DNA of 22,226 nt from CAYNLG01 sp964397995 (GTDB taxonomy: Bacteria > Planctomycetota > Phycisphaerae > FEN-1346): positions 1 through 22,226 of the forward strand of contig CAYNLG010000063.1 of the NCBI GenBank assembly GCA_964397995.1. Reading direction: 5' to 3'. The notes under the pieces were generated by a model. The model was given only the letters and a program-made list of their open reading frames with translations, made no database searches and had not been told where the DNA came from. How positions within the stretch are numbered: position 1 is the stretch's first letter; every line of letters starts with the position of its first letter. Both the position numbers and the translations under genes were made by a program. Of the stretch, positions 1 through 9,599 are shown piece after piece.

Positions 1-678
1 CAGGACCGCAAGGGCCGGTTCGAGCATGCCGACGGCGGCACGCTGTTCCTGGACGAGGTCGGCGATATGCCGACGGCCACGCAGATCAAGCTCCTGCGCG
101 TCATCGAGAACGGCGAGATCACCCGCGTCGGCTCCAACACGCCGCGCCGCGTCGACGTCCGCCTCCTCAGCGCCACGAACCAGGGCCTCCAGGACCTGGT
201 GGAGGAGGGCCGGTTCCGCGAGGACCTCTACTTCCGGCTCCGCGTCGTGCGGGTCTACCTGCCGCCCCTGCGCGAACGCCGCGAAGACATCCCCCTGCTC
301 ATCGAGCACTACCTGCCGCGCTTCGCCCGACAGCACGGCCGCGACGTCCGCGGCATGACGCCGGAGGCGCAGCGGCTGCTGGGCGCGGCCCCGTGGCCGG
401 GGAACGTGCGCGAGCTGATCAACACGCTGGAGACGATGGTGGTGCTGGCGCGCAAGCCGGTGCTGGACGTGGACGACATCCCGGCGGAGGTGCGGCCGGA
501 CGAGGAGGCCCCCCCTGCCGCGGGCATCCATCCCGGCGTCTCGCTCCAGGAGGCCGAGCGCATGCTCATCGAGCGGACGCTGGAGGCGACCGGCGGGAAC
601 CGCCAGCAGGCCGCCGACATGCTGGGCATCGGGGCCCGCACGCTGTACCGGAAGATCAAGGAGTTCGGCCTGAACTGA
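1..678 (+). CDS. Sigma-54-dependent transcriptional activator (NtrC family), 5'-truncated
   Basis: The open frame enters from the window edge and gives 225 residues of the C-terminal half of a bacterial enhancer-binding protein, which uses ATP to remodel sigma-54 RNA polymerase. Visible in order: Walker B (LFLDE, residues 15-19), the arginine-rich FREDLYFRL stretch (72-80), the sensor II motif PWPGNVREL (131-139), then a Fis-type helix-turn-helix at about 183-222 (GNRQQAADMLGI). Walker A, the GAFTGA loop and any receiver or sensor domain lie outside the window, so the input signal is unknown. The length from Walker B to the stop is normal for the family. No histidine kinase gene follows, and I found no clear -24/-12 sigma-54 promoter nearby, so its targets are probably elsewhere. 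Family assignment is secure; the exact subfamily is not. Confidence 0.95.
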   Translation, partial: QDRKGRFEHADGGTLFLDEVGDMPTATQIKLLRVIENGEITRVGSNTPRRVDVRLLSATNQGLQDLVEEGRFREDLYFRLRVVRVYLPPLRERREDIPLLIEHYLPRFARQHGRDVRGMTPEAQRLLGAAPWPGNVRELINTLETMVVLARKPVLDVDDIPAEVRPDEEAPPAAGIHPGVSLQEAERMLIERTLEATGGNRQQAADMLGIGARTLYRKIKEFGLN

Positions 679-710
679 GGGGCGCCGCCTCGGCCCCGCG
701 CGGGTTTGCC

Positions 711-739
711 GGAACTTTGCCGCCGCCGCGGATTCTACA
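711..739 (+). promoter_or_regulatory. Candidate ECF-sigma-type promoter of the secreted TPR protein
   Basis: GGAACTT at 711-717, a 16-nt spacer, then TCTACA at 734-739. This resembles the -35/-10 layout of extracytoplasmic-function sigma promoters (E. coli sigma-E: GGAACTT, about 16 nt, TCTGA). It lies 52 nt upstream of the ATG at 792. A second GGAACTT followed by TC at 17 nt precedes another secreted-protein gene (18162-18191). Motif match only. Confidence 0.4.
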
Positions 740-791
740 GTGGGGAGAGGCGCGGCCCTGTGCCGCGCCAACCGTCTCAGGGGGAGTCGTC

Positions 792-2276
792 ATGCGCCGC
801 TTGGCAGTGACCGTCCTGGCGCTGGCCCTGGCCGCCGGGACCGCCCGCGCCGCCGAAGCCGAGGGCAGCGGCCAGATTCCGAAGGGCGTCCAGGTCTACC
901 GGGACCTCTTCGCGGAGGCCGTGACGGAGGCCAAGGCCAGCCCCGGCGTCGAAGACAACCACGACCTCGCGGGCCGCCTCCTCAAGGCCGCCCAGTCCAG
1001 TGCCGAGATGCCGGAGTTCGTGGCGCTGGCGGCGAACGCGGCGTTCGACCTGACCATCGAGGTGCCCGACCAGTTGCCGCTCGCCGGCGAGGCCGTCGAC
1101 CTGCTCGAGGCCACGTACCCGGAGCTCGAGGACAGCTGCGCCGAGATGCGGGCCCGGGTCTACCAGGGCCTCTTCGCCCAGGCGAAGGGCGGCGACAAAG
1201 CCCGCCTCGGTCAGGACGCCATCGACGCCCTCCTTGCCGCCGGCGACGCGCGGGTTCGGGCGGCCGACCTGAAGGGCGCCCAGACGGCCTACCGCCAGGC
1301 CCTCGGCATCGCCTCCACCATCAAGTCGAACAAGAAGCCCGTCGTCCAGGCCCGGATGACCGACCTGCGCCAGCGCGAGCACGCGATGCAGCAGGTGAAG
1401 ATGCTGAAGCGGCGGCTGACGACCAACCCTAGCGACCAGGCCGCCCGCGACGAACTGGTCCGCCTCTTCCTGATCGAGTTCGACAACCCGAAGGAGGCCG
1501 CCCGGCACCTGCCCGACGGGGCCGACGACCTGACGGCCAAGCTGACGCTGGTGGCCGGCATGAGCACCGAGCGGCTGCCCGCACGGGCGCTGCTGCAGCT
1601 CGGGGACTGGTACCGCAAGCTCGTCCAGGGGGCCACCGTCTACGGCCGCGCCACTGGCTGGGGCCGCGCCGCCGAGTACTACGCGGCCTTCCTCGAGAGA
1701 GGCGAAGGCGACGAGGCCGAGAAGACCCGCGCCCGGATGGCCAAGGGCGAGGCCGAGGCGGAGCTCGCCGAAGCCCGCAAGGAACTCGCGGGCAGCGGCA
1801 AGACCGCCCGGGCCGACCCGAAGCTGGCTGTGGTCATGCCGAGCGTCTTCGAGACGAAGTACGGCCGCCGCTTCCCGCCCGAGAAGAGCCTGGCCAAGGG
1901 GGGGGCGGGCGGTCCCCAAGGCGGCACGCCCGAGCTCTTCACGGGCAGACGGTTCGGCTCCACGTGGTCGGCGTCCGGCTCGTCTGCCAAGCTCGAGATC
2001 ACGTGGCAGAAGCCGCTGACGGCCCGGTACGTGGTGCTCTTCGGCAGCTTCGCCGGGTCCGGCCGCTACGGGTACGGCACCGGCTACGGGGCGGGCAGCG
2101 CGGGCACGTACGTGAGCGTGAACGACTGCCAGCCGATCCGGCTGCGGACGATGGGCTTGCCCGGGCCGCGCGTCGCCGTGCTGGACTTGGGCGTGGTCTG
2201 CGACGTGAAGTCGCTGGAGCTGACCTTCACGGGGTGGTACGGGCCGTACGTCTCGGGCATCGAGGTCCACTACTAG
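792..2276 (+). CDS. Secreted protein of unknown function with TPR-like middle and C-terminal beta-sandwich
   Basis: 494 residues. The ATG at 792 has a GGGGGAG ribosome site about 5 nt upstream and starts a clear Sec signal peptide (about residues 1-22, cleavage after ARA), so the protein is exported. Residues about 25-340 are helical and TPR-like. They include a segment of the type LxLGDWY...RAxEYYxxFLE that I associate with planctomycete secreted proteins of unknown role. The C-terminal ~110 residues are beta-rich (WSASGSSAKLEI, then RYVVLF) and resemble a discoidin/carbohydrate-binding fold, with a Gly/Tyr-rich loop (GRYGYGTGYGAG). A surface or carbohydrate-binding role is therefore only inferred. 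The stop codon shares the tetranucleotide CTAG (2273-2276) with the stop of the convergent gene. I do not recognise a named family. Confidence 0.85.
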   Translation: MRRLAVTVLALALAAGTARAAEAEGSGQIPKGVQVYRDLFAEAVTEAKASPGVEDNHDLAGRLLKAAQSSAEMPEFVALAANAAFDLTIEVPDQLPLAGEAVDLLEATYPELEDSCAEMRARVYQGLFAQAKGGDKARLGQDAIDALLAAGDARVRAADLKGAQTAYRQALGIASTIKSNKKPVVQARMTDLRQREHAMQQVKMLKRRLTTNPSDQAARDELVRLFLIEFDNPKEAARHLPDGADDLTAKLTLVAGMSTERLPARALLQLGDWYRKLVQGATVYGRATGWGRAAEYYAAFLERGEGDEAEKTRARMAKGEAEAELAEARKELAGSGKTARADPKLAVVMPSVFETKYGRRFPPEKSLAKGGAGGPQGGTPELFTGRRFGSTWSASGSSAKLEITWQKPLTARYVVLFGSFAGSGRYGYGTGYGAGSAGTYVSVNDCQPIRLRTMGLPGPRVAVLDLGVVCDVKSLELTFTGWYGPYVSGIEVHY

Positions 2277-4120
2277 CCGGCGCGGCCCCGCCGCCGGCGC
2301 TCGCCGCCTCCGTCGGGGCCGCCGCTCCGTCCGCCCCTTTCGCCCGGGTCGCGCCGGCGATTGCCCGTACGCACGGGGCCGACCCGAACGGCCCGCGGGT
2401 CGTGGACCGGGCAGACCGACTCGCAGGCCCCGCAGCCGATGCAGCGTCCCGGCCGTACCCGGGGCAGGGCCACGGGCTTGGTCTTCGGAGGCAGGGCGGC
2501 CAGTTCGGCCTCGTCGTCGGCCGTGAGGGTGCCGGCGTCGCGCTTCGCCGCCAGCGCCTCGTGCCGCCGGCGCGACGCCTCCGGCAGGGCCCGCCACGCC
2601 GGGTTCGGCCGCACCTCCGTCCGGTGCGTGATGGCCTTGCCCGGGACGGGACAGGCTTCCTCGCAGGTCAGGCACGCCTCGCCCTTCGACCACGGGAGGC
2701 ACCGGTCGCGGTCGATCTCGGCGGTCCCGATGACCCAGGCGGCCTTCTCGGCCTGCGCCAGCCGCGCGATCGCCCCCGTCGGGCAGACCGCCCCGCAGAG
2801 GTTGGCGGCCCCGCCGGCGGCCGGTCGGTCGGGCGCCGCGGCACAGTAGTAATCGCAGGGCCCGGCGGTGAAGCGGAAGCGCGGCGTCCAGAGGCCCGCG
2901 AGGCCGGCTTCCAGGCCCGCCGGGTGCAGGGCGCCCGTCGGGCAGACCCGCATGCAGGCGCCGCACCGGACGCACGCCGCCAGGAAGTCCACGTCCGGCC
3001 GCGCCGCCCCGGGGGGGCGGGGCGGCGGCACGGTTCCCGCGCGGAGGTGCTCGTCCAGGAGCAGCGCCGGGGCGACCACGGCCCCCGCCGCGGCCGTGCC
3101 GAGGAGCGCCCGCCGCCCGGGCATGGCCGGGGCGGCGTCGCGCGGCCGCGGAGCGCCGGGCGCGATGCGGATGGCGTTCACAGGGCACACCCCCCGGCCG
3201 CACGTCCAGCACGCGACGCACTCCGAGACCACCGCCCGGTAGCGTGTGCCCTTGCCGGCCTCGGCCGCCCGCGCCGGCGCGAAGGCGCCCATCTTGCACG
3301 CGCGGCGGCACCGGTCGCACGTGATGCAGGTCTCGGCGACGCGCGGCCGGAAGGGGCTCAGAGCCCCCACGAGGGCGAGCAGCGCCCCGAGCGGGCACAG
3401 GTTCCGGCACCAAAAGCGGCGCTGGTAGACCTGGGCGGCCCAGATGGCCAGGACCAGGCCCAGGGTCGCCCAGCCGGCCCAGCTCGCGACGATCCGGTGG
3501 CCGTGGGCGAGGTCCGCTGGCTCGGAGAGGACGTGGCTCTGCCGGGCGGCATCGTAGACACCCCCGGCGGCGTCAAGGCCGGCCCGCTCTGCCGCTACGA
3601 GCGCCGCCTTGGCGCCTTGGTCGGCTAGGGGGTAGGCGGCCGTGGCGGTGGCCCGGGTGGCGAGGCAGATCGGATCGACCCACCCCGGCACGCCACCCAG
3701 CCCCGCGAACGCGAGCAGCACGACGACCACGAGGACGGCGTACTTCACGTGCCGCAGCCACGCCGGGGTGTCGCGCATGCCGCGCCGCGCGTCCAGCCGA
3801 CGGAAGAGCCCCCGGTCGACCAGGTCCATGCTCGTGCCAAGAGGGCAGACCCAGCCGCAGTAGGCGCGCGGCCAGAGGAGAGAGATCGCGACGGGGACGA
3901 GGGCCAGCAGGGCCGCCGCCGAGACGGTTCCGGCCGCGGCGGCCGCCAGCGCCACGAGCGGGTCGGCGACGAGGAAGACTCGCGCGAGCAGCGGATGAGC
4001 CGCGACGGCCGTACCGCGTGCCGTCATCACCACCAGGCCCAGGAAGGCCGCGAGGCAAAAGATCTGGACGGCGATCCGGGCCGTGCGGATGGGGTGCAGG
4101 GAAGGTCGCTGGCGGGGCAT
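2273..4120 (-). CDS. Membrane-bound polyferredoxin, NapH-NapG-like fusion
   Basis: 615 residues; a membrane electron-transfer protein with many predicted [4Fe-4S] clusters. The N-terminal half has several hydrophobic helices (about 13-35, 50-83, 126-147, 212-232) and two NapH/YccM-type motifs, CGWVCPLG (88-95) and CRNLCPLG (238-245). Cluster motifs follow at 265-275 and 301-312. At about 336-355 comes GRRALLG plus a hydrophobic stretch resembling a Tat signal or internal anchor. After it lie NapG-like clusters at 383-393, 422-446, 474-490 and 560-570. The start is ATG 4120: it overlaps the TGA of the upstream gene (ATGA), and residues upstream of it in frame are low-complexity. It ends in an Arg/Gly-rich tail. 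Probably moves electrons between quinol and a periplasmic or cytoplasmic partner; the partner is not in the window. Homologues may simply be annotated 4Fe-4S binding protein. Confidence 0.88.
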   Translation of the reverse strand: MPRQRPSLHPIRTARIAVQIFCLAAFLGLVVMTARGTAVAAHPLLARVFLVADPLVALAAAAAGTVSAAALLALVPVAISLLWPRAYCGWVCPLGTSMDLVDRGLFRRLDARRGMRDTPAWLRHVKYAVLVVVVLLAFAGLGGVPGWVDPICLATRATATAAYPLADQGAKAALVAAERAGLDAAGGVYDAARQSHVLSEPADLAHGHRIVASWAGWATLGLVLAIWAAQVYQRRFWCRNLCPLGALLALVGALSPFRPRVAETCITCDRCRRACKMGAFAPARAAEAGKGTRYRAVVSECVACWTCGRGVCPVNAIRIAPGAPRPRDAAPAMPGRRALLGTAAAGAVVAPALLLDEHLRAGTVPPPRPPGAARPDVDFLAACVRCGACMRVCPTGALHPAGLEAGLAGLWTPRFRFTAGPCDYYCAAAPDRPAAGGAANLCGAVCPTGAIARLAQAEKAAWVIGTAEIDRDRCLPWSKGEACLTCEEACPVPGKAITHRTEVRPNPAWRALPEASRRRHEALAAKRDAGTLTADDEAELAALPPKTKPVALPRVRPGRCIGCGACESVCPVHDPRAVRVGPVRTGNRRRDPGERGGRSGGPDGGGERRRRGRAG

Positions 4121-4269
4121 CAGGCGGCCACCTCGACGGCGGCGGGGTGGGGGCGATGGCGCGGGGCCACCGCCCGGGGCGCGGCCTCGCTGCCGCATAC
4201 GCCGGACCAGCCGGCGCCCCCGGCCGCGAGGCCCAGGGCTACCACTCGCAGGAAATGCCGCCGGTTCAT
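4120..4269 (-). CDS. 49-residue orphan Tat-signal peptide
   Basis: A very short gene between the response regulator and the polyferredoxin, fused to both by ATGA overlaps: its ATG (4269-4267) overlaps the regulator's TGA (4268-4266), and its TGA (4122-4120) overlaps the polyferredoxin's ATG (4120-4118). The product starts MNRRHFLRVVALGLAAGGAG, a good twin-arginine signal (R3-R4, F6-L7, then a hydrophobic Ala/Gly/Leu core). After it there are only about 28 residues with one cysteine (C25) and a His/Pro-rich stretch, so almost nothing would remain after cleavage. Small Tat-signal proteins are known next to some formate dehydrogenase genes, so a structural or chaperone-like role is possible. It could also be the degenerate remnant of a longer exported protein. 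Function not assignable. Confidence 0.6.
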   Translation of the reverse strand: MNRRHFLRVVALGLAAGGAGWSGVCGSEAAPRAVAPRHRPHPAAVEVAA

Positions 4270-4697
4270 TTGGCTTTGGGCTGCGCGTCCTCGACGCCGT
4301 GGTCGAGCGTCTCGATGAACTCCCGGACGATGTCCAGGAGGTGGCCCATGGCGAAGGGCTTGCGAAGGTACTCGTCGACGCCGAGGTTCCGGGCGAACTG
4401 TTCGTGGCGCGTCCCCTCGTTGCCGGTGACCATGACGGTCAGGGGCCGCTTGCCCTTGGCCTGGGGGCCGCCCTTCATGTTCTGGAGGATGTTGAACCCG
4501 CCGCGCCGCGGCAGCATCAGATCCAGGACCATGATGTCCGGGGGTTGCCTGTCGGCCTTGCGGACGGCTTCCAGGCCGTCGCGGGCGGTGACGAGGGTCT
4601 GGTCGAGCTCCTGGAGGGCCAGGCGCATCGTCTCGAGGATGTCCTCGTTGTCGTCGACGATCAGAATGGTGTATTTGCCGCGCGCGTCGTCTGCCAT
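4266..4697 (-). CDS. Single-domain response regulator (CheY-like receiver)
   Basis: 143 residues, essentially one receiver domain with no DNA-binding or enzymatic output domain. The acidic pocket is D15-D16, the phosphoacceptor is D59 (in VLDLMLP), and the conserved Thr and Lys are T91 (VTGN) and K113 (RKPF). All key residues are intact, so it should be phosphorylated by a histidine kinase, which is not in the window. The ATG at 4697 has GGGAG about 7 nt upstream. It is the first gene of a three-gene operon (then the Tat peptide and the polyferredoxin) under a promoter at 4732-4761. Its likely job is protein-protein signalling or a phosphorelay step rather than direct gene control. How it relates to the redox protein is unknown. 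Confidence 0.93.
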   Translation of the reverse strand: MADDARGKYTILIVDDNEDILETMRLALQELDQTLVTARDGLEAVRKADRQPPDIMVLDLMLPRRGGFNILQNMKGGPQAKGKRPLTVMVTGNEGTRHEQFARNLGVDEYLRKPFAMGHLLDIVREFIETLDHGVEDAQPKAK

Positions 4698-4731
4698 GCG
4701 ATGCTCCCACGTGCCGGAGGCCCAAAGGGTG

Positions 4732-4761
4732 ATTCTAACGCGAAGCGGGCGGCGGCGTCAA
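4732..4761 (-). promoter_or_regulatory. Sigma-70-type promoter of the response regulator/polyferredoxin operon
   Basis: On the minus strand: TTGACG (4761-4756), an 18-nt spacer, TAGAAT (4737-4732). This is 5/6 at each hexamer. The expected start of transcription near 4725 gives a leader of about 28 nt with the GGGAG ribosome site. It stands out in a GC-rich intergenic gap of only 97 nt. Confidence 0.7.
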
Positions 4762-4794
4762 CGGCGCCCCCGCGCGGTTTCCGTCCGCGCCGCC

Positions 4795-5811
4795 CTATCC
4801 GTATACGACCGCCAGGGCCGGAACGACGATGGCCAATACCAGGGCGTGCGTCAGGAGGAACGTCGCGTTCGCGAGGTCCCGGTTCAGCCCGAACAGGTTG
4901 GCCATCAGCACCGAGTACAGGGCCGTCGGCATGAGCGCGAGCACCAGGACCACGTCGAGGCCCAACCCCGACAGGCCCAGGGCGGCGGCCGTTGCGGCCA
5001 TGAGGAGCGGATGGACCACGAGCTTCATGCCGGCCGTCGCCAGCGCGAGCCGCGCGTGGGCCCAGAGCTTCCGCACCCGGACGGTCATCCCGACGCCGCC
5101 GAACTGGAGGAAGATGCCGAGAATCATCAGGGTGTCGATGACGTGCCACCGCCGGATGGCTGGCCAGGGGGCCCGGCCGCCCAGGTTGAGCCCCAGACCG
5201 AGGACCGCGAGGTAGAGCGGCAGGCTCCGCAGGTCCGTCAGGCTCCGCCAGGCGACGCCACCGGCGGTCCGCCACCAGCCGGGCGGCCGTTCGACGGGTT
5301 CGGCGCGGCCGGCCTCGACGGCGGCCTGGTGCCCGCAGTGGCGGGCGAGCGGGAAGCAGAACAGAAAGGCGTAGAACGGCCACATGAGGCAGAACATCTG
5401 CTCCAGCGCGAGGCCCTGGAGGCCGAACAGGGCGAAGCAGATCGACCCGCCGAGGGTGTAGCCGACGTTGCCCATGCCGCCCTGGAGGCCGAAGAGGGCC
5501 TGGTCGGCGCGGCCCAGACCGAGGCGCTTGCCCAGGCCGAGGCCGATCAGGCTGACCGCCATGGCCGCGATGCCGCCCGCCACCGGGACCTTCCAGACCG
5601 AGGGGTCGATCCGGAGGTGCCAGAGGGAAAGCCACGCGATGGGCGCGTCGCAGGCGATGATGGCGAAGCTCATGATGGGCTTCGCCCAGTCGCGCCGGAC
5701 CCAGCCGAGGCGCGAGAGGGCGTAGCCGCCGGCTATGGCCGCCACGATGCAGGCCATGTAGACGACGAACCGCCACTGGCCGGGGTCGAGCTGGAGGGCG
5801 AGCGCCGGCAC
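4795..5811 (-). CDS. AEC-family (auxin efflux carrier-like) permease
   Basis: 338 residues made almost entirely of hydrophobic helices (about ten). The layout and the central GGMGNVGYTLGG stretch (about residues 111-122) fit the AEC/BASS-like transporter superfamily, whose bacterial members export or take up small organic anions such as malate. The substrate cannot be read from sequence. The start is GTG at 5811, only one base after the stop of pgi (5813), with GGGGCGG upstream, so it is translated from the same message. It ends with TAG at 4797-4795. No regulator or metabolic gene next to it suggests the ligand; linkage to pgi and the helicase may only reflect operon packing. Confidence 0.85.
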   Translation of the reverse strand: MPALALQLDPGQWRFVVYMACIVAAIAGGYALSRLGWVRRDWAKPIMSFAIIACDAPIAWLSLWHLRIDPSVWKVPVAGGIAAMAVSLIGLGLGKRLGLGRADQALFGLQGGMGNVGYTLGGSICFALFGLQGLALEQMFCLMWPFYAFLFCFPLARHCGHQAAVEAGRAEPVERPPGWWRTAGGVAWRSLTDLRSLPLYLAVLGLGLNLGGRAPWPAIRRWHVIDTLMILGIFLQFGGVGMTVRVRKLWAHARLALATAGMKLVVHPLLMAATAAALGLSGLGLDVVLVLALMPTALYSVLMANLFGLNRDLANATFLLTHALVLAIVVPALAVVYG

Positions 5812-5812
5812 C

Positions 5813-7237
5813 CTATCCGCCCCGGATGGCGTCGCGGAGGGTCTCGTAGGTGGCCAGGTCCTCCGGCAAGCCGCTCTTGGCCGGGTCCAGATCGCCGGTC
5901 ATGCCCATCAGGGCCCGGGTTCCCTCCTTGCCGGCTTCGACGGCCGGCTGGTCGTAGGTGTTGATGCCGAGCATCTCGCCGGCGACGGAGGTCTGGACCT
6001 CGAGCATCATCAGCAACGCCCCGACCGCTTCGGCCGTGACCGACGGCAGAGCGGTCTTCACGGTGGGCCGCTTCGAAACCCGCGCCAGGGCCCACACGGT
6101 GGCCTGCTCCTCGGCCCGCATGAGCTCGGCCATCGTCTTGCCGGCGAGGTACCCGAGCTTCTCCATGCCCTCGGGGACGGCATCGGGCATGACGACGCCC
6201 GTGTCGTGGTCCTCGACGGAGAGGATGGTGAGGACCTTGTCGTTGGGCCCCTCGCGGTAGAGCTGGACCTGGCTGTGCTGGTCGGTGACGCCGAGGGCCT
6301 TGACGGGCGTCGGGCCGACGTGGGTGCCGTCGGGCCGCCGCTTGCCGAGGCTCTCGGCCCAGAGCTGGCGGTACCAGTCGGCGACGTCGCGGAGGGCGGC
6401 GGCGTAGGGCATCATGACGCTCATCGGCTTGCCCTTGCGGTAGAGGCCGATCTGGACGGCGGCGCCGCGGGCGGCGGGGTTGGCGTCGAAGTCCGTGCTC
6501 GTACAGGCCTCGTCCATGGCGGCCGCGCCGGCCAGCAGGCCGCCGGTGTCGATGCCGACCAGGGCGGCGCCGAGGAGGCCGACGGGCGAGAGGACGCTGA
6601 ACCGGCCGCCCACGCCGTCCGGGACGACGAAGCTCTCGAGGCCCTCGGCGTCGGCCAGGGGCCGCAGGAGGCCGGCCTTGGCGTCCGTGGTGACGACGAG
6701 GTGGTCGCGCCAGGCGTCGCCGACGCAGCTCTTCAGGAGCTCCAGGACCACGAGGAACTGGGCCATCGTCTCGGCCGTCGAGCCGGACTTCGAGATGACG
6801 TTGAAGAGCGTCTTCTTCGGGTCGACCACGATGTTGACGAGCGCCGCGAACTGGGCCGGGTCGACGTTGTCCATGACCCACAGGCGCGGGTGGCCGTCGC
6901 GGCGATGGGCGGGCAGGTGGTTCCAGAACGGCGGCCGCAGGGCCGTCGCGAGGGCCGTCAGTCCGAGCGCCGACCCGCCGATGCCGAGGATGACGAGGTC
7001 GTCGAAGCGGCCCTTCTTGGCCGCGGCGCTCTTGGCGATGGCCGGGTGCTGGTTGCGCGCCTCGTCGGTGGGCAGGGCCCGGTAGGGGGTCTCGTCGCGG
7101 CGGTCGTTGAGGTGGGCGACGATGTCGCTCGCCTCGCGCCCGAGTTCGCGCCAGGCCGCGTCCGAGAGGCCGTGCTCGTGGCCAACCGTCTCGGCCAGGG
7201 CGCCCTCGTGTTCGAAGCGGATCAGCGTCTCGGCCAT
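5813..7237 (-). CDS. pgi: Glucose-6-phosphate isomerase
   Basis: 474 residues; interconverts glucose-6-phosphate and fructose-6-phosphate in the cytosol (glycolysis and gluconeogenesis). The short bacterial type. Sugar-phosphate-binding motifs are intact: GIGGSALG (85-92), SKSGSTAET (149-157), GGRFSVLSPVGLL (210-222), the ESLGK segment with E295, and H321 in DQHSQVQLYREGP. A conserved C-terminal NTYDQPAVEAGK segment is also present. ATG 7237 is chosen over the in-frame upstream ATG because AAAGGA lies about 9 nt before it and the family alignment starts here. The gene lies 31 nt downstream of the helicase and 1 nt upstream of the permease, implying one operon. Nothing odd in the sequence. Confidence 0.95.
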   Translation of the reverse strand: MAETLIRFEHEGALAETVGHEHGLSDAAWRELGREASDIVAHLNDRRDETPYRALPTDEARNQHPAIAKSAAAKKGRFDDLVILGIGGSALGLTALATALRPPFWNHLPAHRRDGHPRLWVMDNVDPAQFAALVNIVVDPKKTLFNVISKSGSTAETMAQFLVVLELLKSCVGDAWRDHLVVTTDAKAGLLRPLADAEGLESFVVPDGVGGRFSVLSPVGLLGAALVGIDTGGLLAGAAAMDEACTSTDFDANPAARGAAVQIGLYRKGKPMSVMMPYAAALRDVADWYRQLWAESLGKRRPDGTHVGPTPVKALGVTDQHSQVQLYREGPNDKVLTILSVEDHDTGVVMPDAVPEGMEKLGYLAGKTMAELMRAEEQATVWALARVSKRPTVKTALPSVTAEAVGALLMMLEVQTSVAGEMLGINTYDQPAVEAGKEGTRALMGMTGDLDPAKSGLPEDLATYETLRDAIRGG

Positions 7238-7268
7238 CGTGGGGGTCCTTTCACAGAGGCGGCGCCGG

Positions 7269-9476
<2,208 letters not shown>

Positions 9477-9556
9477 CGGGGGCCTTCGGCGTCCGGGGGT
9501 TCGCGGCAACACGTTGGGGCGCGGGGTCCTGGGCGGTTCTGCGTCCGCGCGGCGGC

Positions 9557-9585
9557 ACTATAGCAGGGCGGGCAGGGGGTGTCCA
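9557..9585 (-). promoter_or_regulatory. Sigma-70-type promoter of the pcrA-pgi-permease run
   Basis: On the minus strand: TGGACA (9585-9580), a 17-nt spacer, TATAGT (9562-9557), both 5/6. It starts 15 nt after the sulfatase stop and would begin transcription near 9550, giving a leader of roughly 75 nt before the pcrA ATG. Confidence 0.7.
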
Positions 9586-9599
9586 GCGAGGGGCCGAGG

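Noticed and set aside
691..791. Sigma-54 (-24/-12) promoter expected next to the sigma-54 activator
   Set aside because: No TGGCAC-N5-TTGC-like sequence with correct spacing was found in the gap.
777..3413. Very long minus-strand open frame (878 codons) opposite the secreted protein and in another frame of the polyferredoxin
   Set aside because: Composition is Arg/Gly/Ala/Pro-rich without domains; the polyferredoxin and the secreted protein explain both parts. It is a product of high GC.
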